Source: Candidatus Desulfaltia sp. (lineage in GTDB: Bacteria; Desulfobacterota; Desulfobacteria; Desulfobacterales; ETH-SRB1). Taken from it: a DNA stretch of 39,663 nt. A model generated the notes under the pieces. It saw only the letters and a list, made by a program, of their open reading frames with translations, did not search any database and was not told the origin of the DNA. The translations under genes and the position numbers were made by a program. Location: assembly GCA_030656555.1 (NCBI GenBank), contig JAUSPN010000039.1, forward strand, positions 1 to 39,663. Direction: 5' to 3'. Positions 18,184 through 27,532 of the stretch are shown here, in pieces (position 1 is the stretch's first letter; every line of letters begins with the position of its first letter).

Positions 18184-21100
18184 TTAATTTTTATTGGTGG
18201 TTTCGATAGCCGTTTTTTCACGGCGTTTTGCTCGCCAGGCGTTGCCCTTTTCGCGAAATGACTGAAACGCGTAATATAGTGGCGGAATCAAAAAGATGCC
18301 GACCAGAGTCGCCGCCAGCATGCCGGAAAAGACCGTAGTGCCGATGGCCCGGCGGCTGCCGGCGCCGGCGCCGGTGGCGACCACCATGGGCGCGACTCCC
18401 ATGATAAAGGTAAAGGCGGTCATCAGCACTGGCCGGAAGCGGATGCCGGCGCCTTCAATCGCGGCATTGTAAACCGAAAGGCCATGTTCCCGACGGCCTT
18501 TGGCAAATTCCACGATGAGAACGGCGTTCTTGGCGGCCAGGCCGACCAGCAATACCAGTCCGATCTGGGCGTAAATGGACAGCGGGAAGTGCAGGAGCCA
18601 CAGGCCGACCAATGCTCCCAGGCTGGCCACTGGGATCGACAGAATAACAGACAGCGGGATGTTCCAGCTCTCATACTGTCCTACCAGGAAAAGATAGCAA
18701 AACAACAGTGCCAGCGCGAACAGAAATCCGACCTTACCGCTTGCCTTGCGCTCCTGAAAAGACATGGACGACCAGGCAAAGGTATATCCGGGCGGCAAGG
18801 TTTTGCCAGCAATCTGCTCCATGGCAGCCATGGCTTCGGCCGAAGAAAAGCCCGGAGCAGCGTTGCCGTTGATCTGGACGCTGGTGAACTGGTTGTAGCG
18901 GTAAACGAGCTGAGGGGCCAAAACCGTGGACAGAGTGATAAGGCTTTTCATGGGCACCATGCTGCCGTCATCGCTGCGAACGTAAAGTCCGAGGATGTCT
19001 TCCAGGTTGTTGCGGAAAGCCGCATCGGCCTGAACCTTGACCTGATAAGTGCGGCCATAAAGGTTAAAGTCGTTGACGTAGCCCGCGCCCAGCTGCTGCT
19101 GAAGGGTGGCAAACACCCGGCTGGCAGGCACCTTGAGGGTTTCGGCTCTAGTGCGGTCCAGATTAACAAAGATCTGGGGCGTATTGGCGGTGTACGTTGA
19201 AAACACGTGGTTCAGGGTCGGGTCTTGATTGGCGGCAATTACCAGCGCACTGACGGCGGCTGCGATTTCCCGGGGCGGCTGGTCTTCCAACGCCATGAGC
19301 CGGAAGTCAAACCCGCCGGTGGTGCCCAGCCCCTGAATGGGCGGCGGCGCAAAGGCAAAAATATTGGCTGTGGATATGGACAATAGTCGCCCCATGGCCT
19401 GTCCCACAATGGCGTTTAACTGCTGTACCGGACGCTTTCGTTCATCCCAGGGTTTCAGAACAGCGATGCCGAAGCCCACATTTTCGGCCGTGCCGCTGAG
19501 CAGACTGAACCCGCTGACGCCCAGAACATCGTTAACGCCATCGATCTGCTGAAGGGTTTTTGTAACCTGTTCCATGACCTTCTTGGTTCGATCGATGGAT
19601 GCGCCTTCAGGCAATTGGGCATTGATAAAAAAGGCACCCAGGTCTTCCTGGGGGAGAAAGCTGGTCGGCATGTGGCTTGACAAAAACCAGGCGCCGCCAA
19701 TTACGGCCATGAAAATCAGCATGGCAACAGTCAATCGCCGAATCAGCCAGGCACTGCCGGCCACGTACGCGTTGCGTGAGGCCGCCAGTGACCGGTTGAA
19801 CCAGGCAAGGGGGCCACGTTGGGGAATTTTCGGTTCTCTGAGCAGTACGGCGCAAAGGGCCGGGCTCAGCGTCAGGGCATTGATGGCGGATATGACCACA
19901 GAGACGCATATGGTCACGGCAAACTGTTTGTAAAGCTCGCCGGTGATGCCTGGCATGAAGCCGACCGGCACAAACACGGCCAGCAGCACCAGGGTGGTGG
20001 CAATTATCGGGCCTGTGACCTGCCCCATGGCCCGGATGGTCGCCGGCTTGGGACTCAGCTTGTGTTTATCCATGATCCGGTAGACGTTTTCCACCACGAT
20101 AATAGCGTCGTCCACCACCAGCCCGATGGCCATGATCAGGGCAAACAGCGATATGGTGTTTGCATTGTAGCCCAGAACCAGGAGTACAGCAAAAGTGCCG
20201 ATAAGCGAGACAGGAATGGTCACGGTTGGCACCAGGGTAGCCCGCCAGTCCTGCAGGAAAATGTAGTTCACGAAAAGGACCAGAAGAAACACAATAACCA
20301 GCGTCAATACGATTTCATGAATAGCTGCTGACACATACTTGGTAGTATCGTACATGACATCGTACTGCACGTCTTCCGGCATCCGTTCAGCCAGTTGTTT
20401 AAGCCTGGCCCGCACCGCCTTCATGGTTTCGATGGCGTTGGCCTCTGATGACCGGTAGACGGCCATCCCCAGGGAGTTTTGGCCGTTGATAGTCGAGTGG
20501 GTGCTGTAAGACTTACCGCCAAGCTCTACACGGGCAATGTCACGAACCCGCACCAGCCCACCCTGATCGTTGCTGCGCACAATGATGTTTTTGAATTCTT
20601 CGGGGTCATTGAGTCGACCCTTGGCCTGCAGGGTATATTGAAGCTGCTGGCCGGCAGTGCCTGGCGATGTTCCGATGGCACCCACCGCAGCCTGGATGTT
20701 CTGCCTGCGAATGGCCGTAATTACGTCATCGGCGGTCAATCCCCGGGCGGTAAGCCGATCCGGGTACATCCAGATTCTCATGCTGTATTCAAACTCACCA
20801 AAAATATAGACGTCACTGACCCCGTCCAGACGGACCAGGGCGCCCGAGATGTTTTTGCTGACATAGTTGCTCAAAAAAAGCCGGTCTCGGGTCCCTTTGG
20901 GAGAAACGAAAGTGATTACTCCCAAAATATCGGTGGAGCGCTGGCGCACGGTGACGCCCTGATCGACTACTTCCCGTGGCAATTTGGCAGTGGCCAGTTG
21001 TACCCGGTTCTGCAGGTTGACCTGATCAATGTCCGGGTCGGTGCCTACGGCAAAGGTGACGGACAAATCATATCGACCGTCGTTGGAACAGCTCGAAGAC

Positions 21101-21336
21101 ATATAGAGCATCTTCTCAACGCCATTGGCCTCCTCTTCGATGGGCGCGGCCACGGTATCGGCTACCACCTGGGCGTTGGCACCCGGATAGACCGCGCTGA
21201 CCCGAATCTCCGGGGGAGTGATGGGCGGGTATTGGGCCACGGGGATATTAAACATTGCAATGAGGCCGGCCAGGGTGATTATAATTGATACTACCACTGC
21301 CAGGCGAGGACGTTCTATGAAAATCCGCGAGAACAT
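18184..21336 (-). CDS. RND (HAE1/AcrB family) multidrug efflux permease
   Basis: This is a full-length (1050 residues) inner-membrane proton-driven efflux pump of the AcrB/MexB family. Helix 1 ([18 protein letters not shown]) leads to the first periplasmic porter loop ([18 protein letters not shown]); the helix-4 proton relay [13 protein letters not shown] contains the two adjacent Asp residues, and the [15 protein letters not shown] segment opens the second half after helix 7. It works with the adaptor encoded four bases upstream and the NodT channel downstream. The three genes form an operon with tetR. The likely cargo is amphipathic toxic compounds, but specificity cannot be inferred. Its base composition is distinctly G+C-rich. 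Confidence 0.95.
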   Translation of the reverse strand: MFSRIFIERPRLAVVVSIIITLAGLIAMFNIPVAQYPPITPPEIRVSAVYPGANAQVVADTVAAPIEEEANGVEKMLYMSSSCSNDGRYDLSVTFAVGTDPDIDQVNLQNRVQLATAKLPREVVDQGVTVRQRSTDILGVITFVSPKGTRDRLFLSNYVSKNISGALVRLDGVSDVYIFGEFEYSMRIWMYPDRLTARGLTADDVITAIRRQNIQAAVGAIGTSPGTAGQQLQYTLQAKGRLNDPEEFKNIIVRSNDQGGLVRVRDIARVELGGKSYSTHSTINGQNSLGMAVYRSSEANAIETMKAVRARLKQLAERMPEDVQYDVMYDTTKYVSAAIHEIVLTLVIVFLLVLFVNYIFLQDWRATLVPTVTIPVSLIGTFAVLLVLGYNANTISLFALIMAIGLVVDDAIIVVENVYRIMDKHKLSPKPATIRAMGQVTGPIIATTLVLLAVFVPVGFMPGITGELYKQFAVTICVSVVISAINALTLSPALCAVLLREPKIPQRGPLAWFNRSLAASRNAYVAGSAWLIRRLTVAMLIFMAVIGGAWFLSSHMPTSFLPQEDLGAFFINAQLPEGASIDRTKKVMEQVTKTLQQIDGVNDVLGVSGFSLLSGTAENVGFGIAVLKPWDERKRPVQQLNAIVGQAMGRLLSISTANIFAFAPPPIQGLGTTGGFDFRLMALEDQPPREIAAAVSALVIAANQDPTLNHVFSTYTANTPQIFVNLDRTRAETLKVPASRVFATLQQQLGAGYVNDFNLYGRTYQVKVQADAAFRNNLEDILGLYVRSDDGSMVPMKSLITLSTVLAPQLVYRYNQFTSVQINGNAAPGFSSAEAMAAMEQIAGKTLPPGYTFAWSSMSFQERKASGKVGFLFALALLFCYLFLVGQYESWNIPLSVILSIPVASLGALVGLWLLHFPLSIYAQIGLVLLVGLAAKNAVLIVEFAKGRREHGLSVYNAAIEGAGIRFRPVLMTAFTFIMGVAPMVVATGAGAGSRRAIGTTVFSGMLAATLVGIFLIPPLYYAFQSFREKGNAWRAKRREKTAIETTNKN

Positions 21337-21339
21337 AGA

Positions 21340-22467
21340 CTACCTCCCGTTCTGGTTGTTTGTGGTGATGATTTTCACGATCTGTCCGGGCTGAACCTTC
21401 TGAACCCCCTCTGTAATAACCTTCTCGCCGGCGTTCAGACCTGACGCCACAGACCAGTTGACGCCGACTACAGGTCCTGTCTTAATCCGCCGCACGCTCA
21501 CCCTGTCCTGATCGTCCACAACAAGGACGTAGCGCCCATCATGGTCTTCCAGTATGGCCGACTGGAGTATCACCGGCATCAGTTTGGGTTTGCTGCGGGT
21601 AACCATGATGGTAACATACTGCCCGGGCAGCAATATGCCGTCGGGGTTATCAAACATCGCCCGCACTGCAATGGTGCCGGTGGCAGGGTCCACAGCATTA
21701 TCCACGAAATCTATCTGCCCCTCAGTTTTGAGGATTTGGCCATCGGACAGTTTGATACACTGTTTCAGCACAGAAAGCTTTTTGTCTGTTTCCGCATCCT
21801 TGAGAACCATCTTGATTGCCGTAAGGTCGTTTTCGCTGATGGAATAGACAACCCGGATGGGATCGAGTTGGACAATACGGGCCAGAGCTCCTGAAGCAGG
21901 ATTCACCAGGTTGCCCTTGGTGTAAGCAGTGCGTCCAATGCGCCCGCAGATGGGTGCCTTGACCTGAGTATATCCCAGATTGATTTGCGTTGTTGTGAGC
22001 TTTGCCTTGGCTTCTGCAAGCTGGGCGCGGGCACTGAGTTCCTCGGCCACAGCGTTATCCATGTCCGTGGCGGGCACACTTTCGGCCCGCGCGGACCGCA
22101 ATCTCGAAAGGTGCTGACCGCCCTTGCTGAGGCGCGCCTCGGCAAGGGCCACATTGGCCCGGGCGGCTTCAACTGTGGCCTTATAAGGCAATTGTTCTAT
22201 ATGGTAAAGCAGGTCGCCGGCGTTAACATCACTGCCCTCCTTGAAATTGACCTTTTCCAGAAAACCCTCGACCCTGGCCCGCAGATCGACCGTCTGTATG
22301 GCTTCCACATGGCCCACGTATTGGGCCGGCGGGTTGACGTCCTGCTCGGTGACCGCCTCAACCGTCACCAGCGGCGGCGGCCCGCCGCCCGGACCTGGGG
22401 GGGCAGCGACAGCTGGAAAGGCTGCTGTTAAGAAAACAATGAACATCAGAATGATAGCTCTACTCAT
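21340..22467 (-). CDS. RND periplasmic adaptor (membrane fusion protein)
   Basis: The 375-residue protein is an AcrA/MexA-type adaptor that joins the inner-membrane pump to the outer-membrane channel. A Sec signal peptide ending near AVAAPPG is followed by a Pro/Gly-rich linker, the first lipoyl half (QTVDLRARVEGFLEKVNFKEGSDVNAGDLLYHIE), an alpha-hairpin (ARANVALAEARL to AEAKAKLTTTQINLGYTQVKAPICGRIGR) and the beta-barrel and membrane-proximal parts (NPDGILLPGQYVTIMV). No lipobox is seen, so it is probably anchored only by contacts. The ATG overlaps the last 8 bp of tetR, indicating coupled expression. Confidence 0.93.
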   Translation of the reverse strand: MSRAIILMFIVFLTAAFPAVAAPPGPGGGPPPLVTVEAVTEQDVNPPAQYVGHVEAIQTVDLRARVEGFLEKVNFKEGSDVNAGDLLYHIEQLPYKATVEAARANVALAEARLSKGGQHLSRLRSARAESVPATDMDNAVAEELSARAQLAEAKAKLTTTQINLGYTQVKAPICGRIGRTAYTKGNLVNPASGALARIVQLDPIRVVYSISENDLTAIKMVLKDAETDKKLSVLKQCIKLSDGQILKTEGQIDFVDNAVDPATGTIAVRAMFDNPDGILLPGQYVTIMVTRSKPKLMPVILQSAILEDHDGRYVLVVDDQDRVSVRRIKTGPVVGVNWSVASGLNAGEKVITEGVQKVQPGQIVKIITTNNQNGR

Positions 22468-23092
22468 CTCTTGTTTCTCCCTCTTTATAAATCTGCTGAA
22501 AAAATATATTTACGATCAGGTCTGCATCAAACGGGTGTGCATCAGAATGTTCAATGTGTTGAAATAGAAGAGCGTTAGAAATACCATCAAGGGCTACCGC
22601 AAGAAGGTAGGGGTCGAATGCTTTGAAAAGTCTCTTTTTAATTCCGCTTTCAAATACACGTGCCAGTTTTTCAAGAAACTCTTCATACCTCACCTTTATG
22701 TCGATATCCAGACCAGCCTTAATATTAAAACTGGCCGTACGTGTTTCAGACAGATAAAGACGGACATAATCTAAATTCTCGGTAAAGACTTTTATCTTAG
22801 CTTCTACACAAGCCCGGATCTTTTCCATTTCGTTCCCTGATGTTGCAAGCGCTGCCATCAATGATGAATGAAACGCTTTCGACGCATCTATCATAAGGGC
22901 GCTGTAAAGGGCTTCTTTATTTGAAAAAAACTTATAAAGCGTACCAACGGCAAATTCGGAGGCGGTTGCTATTTCATGCATTGATACATTGTGGAAGCCT
23001 TTTCCAGAAAAGAGTTTCAAAGCCACCTTAAGAATCTCCTGGCGATGGCGTAAATATTCCCGTTCCTTTCTTGAAAGCCTGGTATTTTCCAT
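22460..23092 (-). CDS. TetR/AcrR-family transcriptional regulator
   Basis: This 210-residue regulator has an N-terminal helix-turn-helix (ILKVALKLFSGKGFHNVSMHEIATASEFAVGTLYKFFSNKEAL) typical of TetR/AcrR repressors and a helical ligand-binding C-terminal part. Its stop overlaps the adaptor start, so it probably controls the efflux operon that it leads, binding its own promoter and releasing it on ligand capture (inference). Unlike the adaptor, pump and NodT genes downstream it is AT-rich, for example 20 G/C in 22621-22680. A good sigma70 promoter lies about 50 bp upstream. Confidence 0.9.
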   Translation of the reverse strand: MENTRLSRKEREYLRHRQEILKVALKLFSGKGFHNVSMHEIATASEFAVGTLYKFFSNKEALYSALMIDASKAFHSSLMAALATSGNEMEKIRACVEAKIKVFTENLDYVRLYLSETRTASFNIKAGLDIDIKVRYEEFLEKLARVFESGIKKRLFKAFDPYLLAVALDGISNALLFQHIEHSDAHPFDADLIVNIFFQQIYKEGETRDE

Positions 23093-23144
23093 TCTTAAAC
23101 CCCTATACCTTGTGAACCGTCCGTCACCATATGAACCAATTGTC

Positions 23145-23173
23145 TTTATGCGACGAAATGTTCATGTTGTCAA
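23145..23173 (-). promoter_or_regulatory. Sigma70-type promoter of the tetR-efflux operon
   Basis: On the minus strand TTGACA (23173-23168) is separated by 17 bp from CATAAA (23150-23145), a strong match to the consensus. It lies about 50 bp before the tetR start. GTTGTCAAC, a small palindrome, overlaps the -35 box and is a plausible part of an operator. Confidence 0.6.
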
Positions 23174-23226
23174 CTAGAAAAAACGTGGTCATAAGGGCAG
23201 GTTCCTCCTCCGGTAAATTTAAGAAA

Positions 23227-23252
23227 AACACACAGCCTTGTGCCTGTGTGTT
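23227..23252. other. Hairpin between tetR and hsp20
   Basis: A perfect 9-bp stem (AACACACAG/CTGTGTGTT) with an 8-base loop lies in the 273-bp divergent region between tetR and hsp20. No T-run follows on either strand, so it is not a clear intrinsic terminator. It may be an operator or RNA structure; the rest of this region holds only the tetR promoter and no recognisable heat-shock promoter. Confidence 0.5.
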
Positions 23253-23365
23253 ACGCACATTCAGAAAAATCCGGCAAAAAAAGTTTGCAATACTGATCAT
23301 TTTTCCGTAAAAATATTTATTGTATAAGTTTTATCTTTATGTCGGTATAAAATCAGGAGCAAAAA

Positions 23366-23812
23366 ATGGATTATATTAAAATAAAATTTATCAAAGGATC
23401 CGATCACTTAAATTCAGCCACAGGAAGAGGCATAGAGGGCATGTTTCGATCAATAAGCCCGCTCTTTGCTCTTTCCGAAGGCTTGTGGAAGCCTCAGATG
23501 GATATATACGAAACAGATGAAGAGATAATTATTATAGCCGAGATTGCAGGTGTAGGCAAAGAGAACCTGGGTGTGGAAATCAACACCAGGGCAGCCAAAA
23601 TTTATGGTAACCGCGCTGAAATGCCCAGGGTTAACAATTCAACATACAGACTGGCAGAGATACAATATGGTAAATTTGAGCGCATATTGTTTCTTCCATC
23701 TCCTATTGATATTGATAAAGTGGTTGCAACATATTTAAACGGGTTGCTTCAGATCAGACTTGCGAAATTGCCGACTGATAGAACGCACAGGATACCGATT
23801 GTAAATGGATAA
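23366..23812 (+). CDS. Hsp20/alpha-crystallin family small heat-shock protein
   Basis: The 148-residue protein is an ATP-independent holdase chaperone. The alpha-crystallin domain runs from about residue 43 (PQMDIYETDEEIIIIAEIAGV) to 135, with the YGKFERILFLPSPID and YLNGLLQIRL strands, and a C-terminal IPI motif used for oligomer assembly. AGGAGC lies 5 nt before the ATG. It is directly upstream of lon, so the pair forms a protein quality-control cluster: holding unfolded proteins and degrading them. Confidence 0.9.
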   Translation: MDYIKIKFIKGSDHLNSATGRGIEGMFRSISPLFALSEGLWKPQMDIYETDEEIIIIAEIAGVGKENLGVEINTRAAKIYGNRAEMPRVNNSTYRLAEIQYGKFERILFLPSPIDIDKVVATYLNGLLQIRLAKLPTDRTHRIPIVNG

Positions 23813-23848
23813 CCTTTTATATTATTTGTCATTTTTTTGGGGGGGTCT

Positions 23849-26197
23849 ATGACCGAACAGCTACCGCATAACGAGCCTAAATCTAATACTGTTCCGGAAG
23901 TTCTTCCTGTTTTGCCTTTAATTGATACAGCGCTTTTTCCTAAAATGGTTGTGCCTGTTATAGCGATGCAAAAGGAATCGGTGCAACTGGTGGATGAAGC
24001 AATGTCTAAAGATCGTATCATAGGGCTTATTATTGCTAAAGAAATGAAAATCAAACCCAGTTATACGCCTGATGATCTATATTTGATCGGCATAAGCGCT
24101 TTTATACTTAAAATGGCAAAGACCGAAGATAATACGACCCAATTACTTGTTCAGGGTTTAAGCAGGTTCAGGGTAAAGGATTTTATAAAAACAAAGCCAT
24201 ATCTTCAGGTACGAGTGGAGTATATTAATGATAAAGAAGAGAAAGATAAGGAAACTGATGCACTGATGGCAAATATTATTGGTTTATTTGCCAGGGTAGT
24301 TGAGCTTTCTCCTGGTTTGCCGCAGGAAATCGGGGCAATGGCGAAGTCAATACAGGAGCCCGGCACATTGGCCGACATGGTTGCTTCGCTTATTAACTCA
24401 ACACCCGAAGAGAAACAAAAGATTTTAGAAGTTTTTGATATTAAAAAGCGATTAAAAGAAGTTACAAGGCTTTTAAATTATCAGGTAGAGGTTTTAGAAT
24501 TAGGGAACAAGATACAGTCTCAGGTAAAGGGAGGCATGGATAAGCAGCAGAGGGAGTATTATCTGCATCAGCAACTTAAGGCTATCAGGGAAGAATTGGG
24601 TGAAAAGGATGAAACCGCTGTTGAAATTGAAGAATACAAGGCAAAAATAAAGGAGAAAAAGCTTCCTGAAGAGGCCCGCAAAGAAGCTGAACGTGAAATC
24701 AACCGCCTGTCCCGCATGCACCCGTCTTCTGCCGAATATACTGTAGCGTCGACCTATCTTGACTGGTTGACTGTTCTTCCCTGGTATGAAAGCACCATGG
24801 ACAACCTTGATATAAAAAAGGCAAGAAGGATATTAGATGAAGACCATTTTGGACTCAAGAAACCAAAAAAGCGTATTATAGAATATCTTGCCGTTCGCAA
24901 GTTAAAGCCTGAATCAAAGGGGCCGATACTCTGCTTTGCCGGTCCTCCGGGAACCGGCAAGACATCCCTGGGCATGTCAATAGCAAAGGCTTTGGGACGA
25001 AAATTTATCCGCATTTCATTAGGTGGCGTCAGAGACGAGGCTGAGATCAGGGGACATCGGCGAACTTATGTCGGCGCACTTCCCGGACGGATAATTCAGG
25101 GGATAAGACGCGCTGAATCAAACAATCCTGTTTTTATGCTGGATGAAATAGACAAACTTGGGAATGATTTTCGAGGAGACCCGTCATCAGCCCTGCTGGA
25201 GGTTCTTGATCCAGAGCAGAATTTCTCTTTTACGGATCACTATCTTGATGTGTCGTTTGATCTTTCAAAGGTAATGTTTATTACCACTGCAAATATTCTT
25301 GACACCATACCTCCTGCACTAAAGGACAGAATGGAGGTGTTGGAACTTTTAGGTTATACGCAGGACGAAAAGATTAGAATTGCGACACGGTATCTTATAC
25401 CACGCCAGCGTGAAGCACATGGCCTTAAAGCCTCTCAGATATCTTTTTCAAAAGGGGTATTGCAGAAGATAATTTCAGGCTATACACGAGAGGCCGGCCT
25501 GAGAAATCTGGAGCGTGAAATCGCAACCATTTGCAGGGGGGTTGCGACAAGGATAGCTGAAGGCGAGGCAGAGTCTGCGAAAATAACGGTTAAGGATGTT
25601 GCGGTTTATATCGGCTCTGTTCGATTTGCTTCGGAAGTCAGCGCAAGAACTTTAACACCCGGTTTAGCCATGGGGCTTGCCTGGACACAGGCAGGAGGCG
25701 AACTTCTGTTTGTTGAGGCCACCGCAATGAAAGGCAAAAAGGCTCTTACCTTAACCGGACAGCTTGGGGATGTGATGAAGGAATCCGCGACAACGGCTCT
25801 TAGTTTCATACGTACAAACGCCGTTTCCCTTGGGATTGCCGAAGATTTTTTTGAAACTCAGGATATACATATTCATATACCGGCAGGAGCAATACCCAAA
25901 GACGGCCCTTCCGCGGGCGTTACCATGCTTACCGCCCTGGTTTCACTTCTTACGCATAAAAAGATTCAAAAGGATCTTGCCATGACCGGTGAAATAACCC
26001 TGAGAGGTCAGGTGCTGCCGGTTGGTGGCATAAAGGAAAAGATCCTTGCAGCCCATCGAGCAGGCATAAAAACAATTATTATGCCAAGCTGGAATAAGAA
26101 GGATTTGGAGGACATACCTGAAAAGGTTAAAAATGAAATCCATTTTCACTTTGTTGACAAAATGATGGATGTTTTGAAAATTGCGCTCGAGAAATAA
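23849..26197 (+). CDS. lon: ATP-dependent Lon protease
   Basis: Lon (782 residues here) unfolds and degrades damaged and regulatory proteins in the cytoplasm. The N-terminal substrate-binding domain ([16 protein letters not shown]) is followed by a coiled linker, the AAA+ module with GPPGTGKT (about 364) and Walker [10 protein letters not shown], and the C-terminal peptidase with the Ser-Lys dyad in [10 protein letters not shown] (Ser about 688) and [14 protein letters not shown] (Lys about 730). A TTG at 23837 is also in frame, but ATG 23849 follows a G-rich Shine-Dalgarno (GGGGGGG) at good distance. Its stop TAA shares one base with the rlpA ATG. Confidence 0.97.
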   Translation: MTEQLPHNEPKSNTVPEVLPVLPLIDTALFPKMVVPVIAMQKESVQLVDEAMSKDRIIGLIIAKEMKIKPSYTPDDLYLIGISAFILKMAKTEDNTTQLLVQGLSRFRVKDFIKTKPYLQVRVEYINDKEEKDKETDALMANIIGLFARVVELSPGLPQEIGAMAKSIQEPGTLADMVASLINSTPEEKQKILEVFDIKKRLKEVTRLLNYQVEVLELGNKIQSQVKGGMDKQQREYYLHQQLKAIREELGEKDETAVEIEEYKAKIKEKKLPEEARKEAEREINRLSRMHPSSAEYTVASTYLDWLTVLPWYESTMDNLDIKKARRILDEDHFGLKKPKKRIIEYLAVRKLKPESKGPILCFAGPPGTGKTSLGMSIAKALGRKFIRISLGGVRDEAEIRGHRRTYVGALPGRIIQGIRRAESNNPVFMLDEIDKLGNDFRGDPSSALLEVLDPEQNFSFTDHYLDVSFDLSKVMFITTANILDTIPPALKDRMEVLELLGYTQDEKIRIATRYLIPRQREAHGLKASQISFSKGVLQKIISGYTREAGLRNLEREIATICRGVATRIAEGEAESAKITVKDVAVYIGSVRFASEVSARTLTPGLAMGLAWTQAGGELLFVEATAMKGKKALTLTGQLGDVMKESATTALSFIRTNAVSLGIAEDFFETQDIHIHIPAGAIPKDGPSAGVTMLTALVSLLTHKKIQKDLAMTGEITLRGQVLPVGGIKEKILAAHRAGIKTIIMPSWNKKDLEDIPEKVKNEIHFHFVDKMMDVLKIALEK

Positions 26198-26958
26198 TGA
26201 TAAAAAAGAATAGCTTTTATATATTTTTAAGTTTTCTTGCTGTCTGCGGCCTGTTGTTTTTTGTTTTTGGTTGCTCGAAGACAAAGCCTCCTCAAAGCAT
26301 TGACGGATATCCAAAACCTTATAAAGTCATGGGCGAGTGGTACCAGCCTATTCCTCATTCTCAAGGTTTCAGCCAGACCGGAAAAGCGTCATGGTATGGC
26401 AGTAAGTTTCATGGAAGGAAGACCGCAAACGGAGAGACATATAATATGTACGCAATGACGGCAGCGCATAAAACTCTGCCGCTTGGCACCTGTGTCAGAG
26501 TGAAAAATCTTCAAAACAACAAAGAGATTGATGTAAGGATCAATGATCGAGGGCCGTTTGTCCGTGGCAGAATAATAGATCTTTCCTATACCGGGGCAAA
26601 AAAGCTGGGCATTGTCGGCCCGGGCACAGCACCGGTTCAAATAACAGCGCTTGGAATCCCTGTTCTATCAACGGCAACGGCAAAAAAGGATTCCGGTCCA
26701 TCCTATGTTCCAATAGACTACTATAAAGGGGATTTTACCGTTCAAATAGGGGCATTTGCCGATCGCAATAATGCTGAGAAATTAAAGCAACAACTTGATT
26801 TAACATACAAGAATGCTCATATAACGATATTTAACAACGGAGCTGAAACATTCTACCGTGTGCGTGTCGGCAGATGCTCAACCCTGCAGCAGGCTATTGA
26901 ATACGAAAATAAACTTATTGAAAACGGATTTAAAGGAGCTTTTGCAATTGCAGAATAG
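26197..26958 (+). CDS. rlpA: RlpA-family lipoprotein with SPOR domain
   Basis: The protein (253 residues) is a septal-ring lytic transglycosylase-type lipoprotein. A hydrophobic signal ending FVFGC predicts lipid attachment. The double-psi beta-barrel RlpA domain contains GKASWYGSKFHGRKTANGE, MTAAHKTLPLGT and RINDRGPFVRGRIIDLS, including the His and Asp residues associated with catalysis in active RlpA. A C-terminal SPOR domain (FTVQIGAFADRNNAEKL to YRVRVG) should bind denuded peptidoglycan at the division site. It starts one base inside the lon stop and its end overlaps the probable gmhB start, so lon-rlpA-gmhB-recD2 appear to be one transcript. Confidence 0.92.
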   Translation: MIKKNSFYIFLSFLAVCGLLFFVFGCSKTKPPQSIDGYPKPYKVMGEWYQPIPHSQGFSQTGKASWYGSKFHGRKTANGETYNMYAMTAAHKTLPLGTCVRVKNLQNNKEIDVRINDRGPFVRGRIIDLSYTGAKKLGIVGPGTAPVQITALGIPVLSTATAKKDSGPSYVPIDYYKGDFTVQIGAFADRNNAEKLKQQLDLTYKNAHITIFNNGAETFYRVRVGRCSTLQQAIEYENKLIENGFKGAFAIAE

Positions 26959-27532
26959 AAGACAGAGTAAAGTAACGTTGCAACGAGTTGTTTTCCTTGA
27001 CAGAGACGGTGTTATAAACAGGGATTCGCCGGACTACATAAAAAGCTGGGAGGAATTTGAGTTTCTTCCCGGAAGTATTGAAGCGATAAGGCTTTTAAAT
27101 TCAAATGGATTTGCCACGATAATTATTACAAACCAGTCTGCAATAAATCGCAACATGATATCAAAGCAGAAACTCGAGCATATTCATGCCTTGATGAAAA
27201 AAGCGATTAAATCAGGGGGCGGCGAGATAAAGGACATTTTTTTTTGCCCGCATACTCCTGAAGAAAGATGTAATTGCCGCAAACCTGAACCAGGGTTGAT
27301 ATACCAGGCGCAAAAAAAATACCAAATCGATCTTACAGCTTCAACAATGGTCGGAGATAATGCAAAGGATATTGAGTGTGCGCGCAGGGCAGGTTGCGGG
27401 TCGAGTGTTCTGGTAAAGAGCGAAAACTTTTTAAATACTGAAAGGCTCCTGTCGGAAAAGAAAATTTCACCCGATTATACAGCTCTTGATCTCTATGATG
27501 CTGCAAACTGGATAAGCAGCCACTTCTTATGA
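26948..27532 (+). CDS. gmhB: D-glycero-D-manno-heptose 1,7-bisphosphate 7-phosphatase
   Basis: This HAD-III phosphatase (about 194 residues) removes the 7-phosphate of heptose bisphosphate in ADP-heptose synthesis for the LPS core. Motifs: FLDRDGVINRDSPDYIKSW with both nucleophile-region Asp residues, IITNQSAINR, the zinc loop CPHTPEERCNC, RKPEPGL and MVGDNAKDIECARRAG. The frame extends to 26858, but AAAGGAG before TTG 26948, and the end of rlpA, make that TTG the likely start; TTG 26978 is an alternative. HisB-type histidinol phosphatases share these motifs, so the role is by similarity. The stop overlaps the recD2 start as ATGA. Confidence 0.85.
   Translation: MQNRRQSKVTLQRVVFLDRDGVINRDSPDYIKSWEEFEFLPGSIEAIRLLNSNGFATIIITNQSAINRNMISKQKLEHIHALMKKAIKSGGGEIKDIFFCPHTPEERCNCRKPEPGLIYQAQKKYQIDLTASTMVGDNAKDIECARRAGCGSSVLVKSENFLNTERLLSEKKISPDYTALDLYDAANWISSHFL

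Noticed and set aside
20479-21288. A 269-codon open frame on the + strand opposite the RND pump gene, and similar ones at 18484-19200 and 17544-18089
   Set aside because: Long antisense frames are expected in G+C-rich coding DNA; the minus-strand RND and NodT proteins are unmistakable and these translations show no family motif.
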